37,785 nt of DNA from the NCBI GenBank assembly GCA_964470455.1, contig CAYYCX010000032.1, positions 1 to 37,785 on the forward strand, in the 5' to 3' direction. Positions 34,526 through 37,785 of the stretch are shown here, piece by piece. The stretch's first letter is position 1. Every line of letters starts with the position of its first letter. Under the pieces are notes generated by a model that was not told the origin of the DNA, made no database searches, and saw nothing but the letters and a program-made list of their open reading frames with translations. The stretch comes from JAWXBM01 sp964470455 (lineage in GTDB: Bacteria > Pseudomonadota > Gammaproteobacteria > Xanthomonadales > SZUA-36). The position numbers and the translations under genes are program-made.

Positions 34526-35908
34526 ATGAAACGACGCAGCTTCCTCAAACACGGCGCGTTTGGCAGTGCCGCCCTGGGCGCGATTGCCGCCCGCCAGGCC
34601 ATCGCTGCTCCGGCATACAACGAGCAGATCCTGGTGCACATTTTCCTGCGCGGAGGCATCGACGGCGCCAACCTGGTGGTGCCGCTCGGCGATGCCGACC
34701 ACGAATACTATTCCATCATGCGCCCGACCCTCGCGATTCCAGACACCGGCCCTGGCGCGGCCCTGCCTCTGGGTGTCGAACCCTTTGGCTTCAACCCGGT
34801 GCTCGGACCCATGCGGGACCTGTACAACGCAGGCCGGCTGGCGGTGATCCAGGCCGTGGGCACTCCCGATGACATCGCTTCGCGCAGCCACTTCGATGCG
34901 GAAAAATACATCGAGCTGGGCACGCCCGGCCTGGTGGGCACGACAACCGGCTGGCTGCACCGGCACTTCCTCGCCATGGCGGACGACCTTGGGCTTTACC
35001 CCGACGAAATCTTCCTGCCCATCATCGCCTTTCGCAACAATCCGCCTGCCAGCCTGCTGGGCAGCACTTCGGCCTTGACGGTGTCATCGCCCTCGGCTTT
35101 CAAGCTGGACAATGCGCACTGGCGCTGGGCAGTGAGCGATGTCGGTTACATGCAGTTGGAAATGTTGCCGGCGGTGTATGGCGTGAACAACGATGAGTTC
35201 AGCCATGCGGGTGGGCAGGCGCTGGCGGCCGAGGCCATATTGCGGACCAGTTTCCAGGGCAACTACAGTGGCGCGGGTACGCTGCCCTACGGCAACAGCT
35301 CCATTGGCGACCGGCTCGGTGACGTGGCTCAGCTGATCAAGCTCGATCTCGGTGCGCGTATTTTTACGCTGGACTACCACAACTTCGATTCGCACACCAA
35401 CCAGAACAATCCCGACAACTACGACAACCTGCTGGCTGATCTGGCAACGGCTTTGGCGGCGTTCATGGACGACCTGGAACAGAGCGGTGGCAGCTATGCG
35501 GACCGCACGGTGGTGATCATCCAAAGCGAATTCGGCCGCCGATTGTATGAAAATGTCTCGAGCGGCACCGATCATGGCAACGGCAACCTGATGTTGGTGC
35601 TGGGCAAACCGGTGAATGGCGGCACGGTTTATGGCGACTGGCCCGGCCTCTACCCCGGCACCCAGGACGGCTTCGTGAACTATGCCAACCCGGCCAATGG
35701 CAGCACGGCGCCGGAACTGTTCCAGGGCGCCCTGGCCACCACCACCGACTTCCGCCGCGTATTGGCGGAATACCTGCAAGTTCGTTGTGAACACACGCCG
35801 GCCACGCTGGCCTCGGTATTCCCGGGCTATACAGGCTACTCGCCCATGGGTATCTTCAAAGGCCTGGAAGCAGAGCCGGAGATGATTTTTGACAGCGGAT
35901 TCGAATGA
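34526..35908 (+). CDS. DUF1501 family exported protein (Tat signal)
   Basis: A 460-residue PF07394 protein starting MKRRSFLKHGAFGSAALGA, a clear Tat signal. The ATG at 34526 lies 10 bases after the DUF1800 stop, with GAGGATGGA upstream; the frame is open earlier but without sense. Core motifs are VHIFLRGGIDGANLVVPLGD, DYHNFDSHTNQ and SEFGRRLYENVSSGTDHG. To my knowledge the family belongs to the alkaline-phosphatase-like fold, as do sulfatases, but no activity is established. The C-terminus is EPEMIFDSGFE, a tail echoed in the next gene. DUF1800 and DUF1501 are probably co-transcribed and exported together. Confidence 0.92.
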   Translation: MKRRSFLKHGAFGSAALGAIAARQAIAAPAYNEQILVHIFLRGGIDGANLVVPLGDADHEYYSIMRPTLAIPDTGPGAALPLGVEPFGFNPVLGPMRDLYNAGRLAVIQAVGTPDDIASRSHFDAEKYIELGTPGLVGTTTGWLHRHFLAMADDLGLYPDEIFLPIIAFRNNPPASLLGSTSALTVSSPSAFKLDNAHWRWAVSDVGYMQLEMLPAVYGVNNDEFSHAGGQALAAEAILRTSFQGNYSGAGTLPYGNSSIGDRLGDVAQLIKLDLGARIFTLDYHNFDSHTNQNNPDNYDNLLADLATALAAFMDDLEQSGGSYADRTVVIIQSEFGRRLYENVSSGTDHGNGNLMLVLGKPVNGGTVYGDWPGLYPGTQDGFVNYANPANGSTAPELFQGALATTTDFRRVLAEYLQVRCEHTPATLASVFPGYTGYSPMGIFKGLEAEPEMIFDSGFE

Positions 35909-36728
35909 TGGCCGATGGACGAGCCGGGGTCCATTGGGGGCGCTGAGTGTCACCAATCATCAGCCTGTCGGGGCTTGGGTCCAGGCAGTTTTTGCAGCTA
36001 TCGCCCTGATGGTGGCGCAGCCGGCAGCCGCGCAACAGGAGTTGGTTCTGGTCAGCGATCGTGACAACACGCTGTATGAAACCGATGCTGACACCAATGA
36101 ACTGCAGAATGAATTCAGCAACGGCGCCGGCAGTTTCCTGTTTGCCGGCCGCACGCGCCTGGATGCCGGTTTCCGGCTGCGGCGGGGGTTGGTGCGTTTC
36201 GACCTCGCGACGATACCGGCAGGTTCGACCATACTCTTCGCTGAACTGACGCTGTACCAGTCCAGCGTTCCGCAAAATGCCTTTCCGGTGACGGCCAGCC
36301 TGCATCGTGTGCTGGAGGAGTGGGGTGAGGGCGGGTCCGATGGTATCGGCCCTGAAGGCCAGGGCGCCCTGGCGCTGTCCGGAGATGCCACCTGGTATCA
36401 CCGGATCTACAACTCGCAGCTGTGGTCGGAACCCGGTGGCAACTTTGCCGCTTCAGCCAGCGCTGCAACCACCCTGGGACTGGATTTGCAGGACTATACC
36501 TGGGACTGCACACCCGCCCTGGTGGCCGATTTGCAAGCCTGGCTGGATGACAGCGACGTGAATTTCGGCTGGATCGTCGTGGGTGGCGAAGAGGGTGGCG
36601 GTTCGGCGCGGCGCTTCAACAGCCGCGAGAATGCCCAGCCTGAAACCCGCCCGCGCCTGCGGCTCATCTATCGCGAGCCGGGGCAGATTTTCGTCGACGG
36701 ATTCGAGTCGTCACCCGCCTGCGATTGA
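35889..36728 (+). CDS. Exported DNRLRE-domain protein
   Basis: A protein of up to 279 residues with a single DNRLRE/CBM96-like beta-sandwich domain: DNTLYETDADTNELQNEFSN, then RGLVRFDLATIPAGSTILFAELTLY (split here for clarity), and FGWIVVGGEE with RRFNSRENAQPETRPRLRL near the end. The start is unsure: TTG at 35889 overlaps the DUF1501 gene by 20 bases; TTG at 35934 gives a shorter, more usual signal peptide ending QPAAAQ. No ATG is available in frame near the signal sequence. The C-terminus EPGQIFVDGFESSPACD shares IF-x-x-GFE with the preceding protein. Such domains occur in surface proteins of many bacteria. It ends the probable DUF1800 operon. Confidence 0.82.
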   Translation: MTADSNDGRWTSRGPLGALSVTNHQPVGAWVQAVFAAIALMVAQPAAAQQELVLVSDRDNTLYETDADTNELQNEFSNGAGSFLFAGRTRLDAGFRLRRGLVRFDLATIPAGSTILFAELTLYQSSVPQNAFPVTASLHRVLEEWGEGGSDGIGPEGQGALALSGDATWYHRIYNSQLWSEPGGNFAASASAATTLGLDLQDYTWDCTPALVADLQAWLDDSDVNFGWIVVGGEEGGGSARRFNSRENAQPETRPRLRLIYREPGQIFVDGFESSPACD

Positions 36729-36787
36729 TTGCAGTTTCAAGGCCCTGGGTATTTTTGATTTCCGCTCTCCCGGCGGCGGGCTGAACC

Positions 36788-36816
36788 TGAATTCATTCGT
36801 CTTTCTCTAGTAATAT
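36788..36816 (+). promoter_or_regulatory. Possible promoter of the DUF349 gene
   Basis: TAATAT at 36811-36816 is a good -10 hexamer. A poor -35 (TGAATT, 36788-36793) lies 17 bases before it. The DUF349 gene starts 40 bases downstream. The weak -35 keeps this tentative. Confidence 0.3.
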
Positions 36817-36856
36817 TGCCACTCCTCCCATTCCGGAAAGTTCAGGCGATTCACCC

Positions 36857-37785
36857 ATGGCTTTGTTCGACGCGTTCAGGCAGCCGAAGTGGCAGCATAA
36901 AAACCCGCAAAAACGCCTGCAGGCGATCACCGGGCTGGATGACCCGCAGATTCTGCAAACCCTGGTGTGCGAGGATACCGACCTGGCCGTGCAACTGGCC
37001 GCCCTGGCGAAGATCAGCCAGGCCAGCCTGCTGGATGAGCTGTTGGCCCGCAAGCTGCCGGCCGCGGTAGTGAGCCAGGCGCGCGCCCAGCGCCTGCGGT
37101 TGCTGTTGCCGCAACCTGAAGCGCTGGCAACCGTGAATGATGAAGTAGCGCTGCTGCACATCATCCAGCTGAGCGAGGATGCGGATTTCACGGCCGCGGC
37201 CATCAACCGGATCGAAAGCGAAGCCACTTTGGCGCGCCTGGCGCGGGAACACGCTCAAGCCCGCGCCCGGTTGCACGCCGCGCAGCAGATCAAGGATCCG
37301 GGAATCATCAGCCAGTTGATGCAGGACAGCCGCGGCCATGACAAGGCCGTATACCGCTACTGCAAATCCGTGGTGGATGAGAAACAGGCTGCGGAACAGA
37401 AGGCTGCACAGCAACAGGAAACCCTGCAACGGCTGATGTCGCGAATGGCTGAACTGGCCAAGGCGCAGGATTCGCCGGTATACGAAGGCCAGTACCGGTC
37501 CCTGTTGCAGGAGTGGCGCAGCGTGGAAACCGTTGCCACGACTGAGCAGAAGTCGGTGTTCCAGCAGCACCAGGCAGTCTGCGGCCAGCGGTTGATCGAA
37601 CAGCGCGATGCCCAGCTGGAAGCAGCGAAACAGCAGGCCGGGCTGGAGGCGGCCCGGCAGCAGTTCACAGCCCTGCTGCAACGGTTGGATGAGATGGAAG
37701 CCGGGCTCGCGGCTCCATCCGACCCGGAGGCACTGCAGGCATTTGAGACGGCGCTTCAGGAACTGGAGCAGCAGTGGCATGAAGC
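36857..37785 (+). CDS. DUF349 family protein, 5' part
   Basis: A reading frame open from ATG at 36857 to the window edge, 309 codons with no stop. The start MALFDAFRQPKWQHKNPQKR resembles pseudomonad DUF349 proteins, which begin with a -PKWQHKDP- phrase. The visible part is almost wholly helical, rich in Gln, Ala, Leu and Glu, with HEAT-like segments first (VQLAALAKISQASLLDEL) and then coiled coil (EKQAAEQKAAQQQETLQRLM). The DUF349 repeats proper would begin near the right edge (LQELEQQWHEA). Function is unknown. A long minus-strand open frame here is only its shadow. Confidence 0.88.
   Translation, partial: MALFDAFRQPKWQHKNPQKRLQAITGLDDPQILQTLVCEDTDLAVQLAALAKISQASLLDELLARKLPAAVVSQARAQRLRLLLPQPEALATVNDEVALLHIIQLSEDADFTAAAINRIESEATLARLAREHAQARARLHAAQQIKDPGIISQLMQDSRGHDKAVYRYCKSVVDEKQAAEQKAAQQQETLQRLMSRMAELAKAQDSPVYEGQYRSLLQEWRSVETVATTEQKSVFQQHQAVCGQRLIEQRDAQLEAAKQQAGLEAARQQFTALLQRLDEMEAGLAAPSDPEALQAFETALQELEQQWHE

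Noticed and set aside
32713..34671. 652-codon open frame on the minus strand
   Set aside because: It lies opposite the DUF1800 gene, whose family motifs and Tat signal are clear. The minus frame spans a gene boundary and lacks protein character.
36851..37780. 309-codon minus-strand frame at the right edge
   Set aside because: It is the shadow of the plus-strand DUF349 gene, which has a recognisable N-terminus and composition.

Overview
The window looks like chromosome from a free-living gammaproteobacterium, GC about 60% by eye. The left end carries the conserved order pal, cpoB (ybgF), queE, queC, tRNA-Lys, which is common in Gammaproteobacteria. The rest (an ECF sigma factor paired with a Ser/Thr kinase, winged-helix/TPR regulator, Tat-exported DUF1800/DUF1501 pair, IF-x-x-GFE protein tails) recalls Lysobacterales/Xanthomonadales-like or related marine lineages. 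That placement is inference; no rRNA or marker gene settles it.

Layout. 1-3106: envelope and queuosine housekeeping genes and a tRNA. 3278-6966: an ABC exporter pair (YadG/YadH type), then an exported serine beta-lactamase-fold hydrolase with a membrane tail. 6997-9450 (minus): a large exported protein I do not recognise. 9889-15795: an ECF sigma factor lacking the usual acidic motif, a membrane Ser/Thr kinase with TPRs, a small six-cysteine exported protein and a secretin-like outer-membrane lipoprotein. 15944-19027: an exported sulfatase fused to dockerin-type calcium loops and a beta-helix-like tail. 19115-29830 (minus): one gene of about 10.7 kb encoding a mosaic surface/Rhs protein. Its order is cohesin, internal IPTL-CTERM-like segment, dockerin, Ig repeats, two FG-GAP modules, PASTA, calcium-binding, Big2/Ig, about forty YD repeats, Rhs core and a toxin-position tail. 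30090-32441: a winged-helix membrane regulator with TPRs, divergent from the giant gene. 32596-36728: DUF1800, DUF1501 and DNRLRE exported proteins in one probable operon. 36857-end: a DUF349 gene cut by the window edge.

How the parts may work together. The most coherent candidate for an undescribed system is the sigma factor/kinase/six-Cys protein/secretin-lipoprotein block. A transmembrane kinase could license a sigma factor that has threonines where ECF factors usually carry acidic residues, and an orphan outer-membrane secretin lies in the same gene row. The neighbouring sulfatase (dockerin loops) and giant protein (cohesin plus dockerin) could form a cell-surface complex. These functional links are inference from gene order and motifs; the domain assignments rest on motifs visible in the translations.
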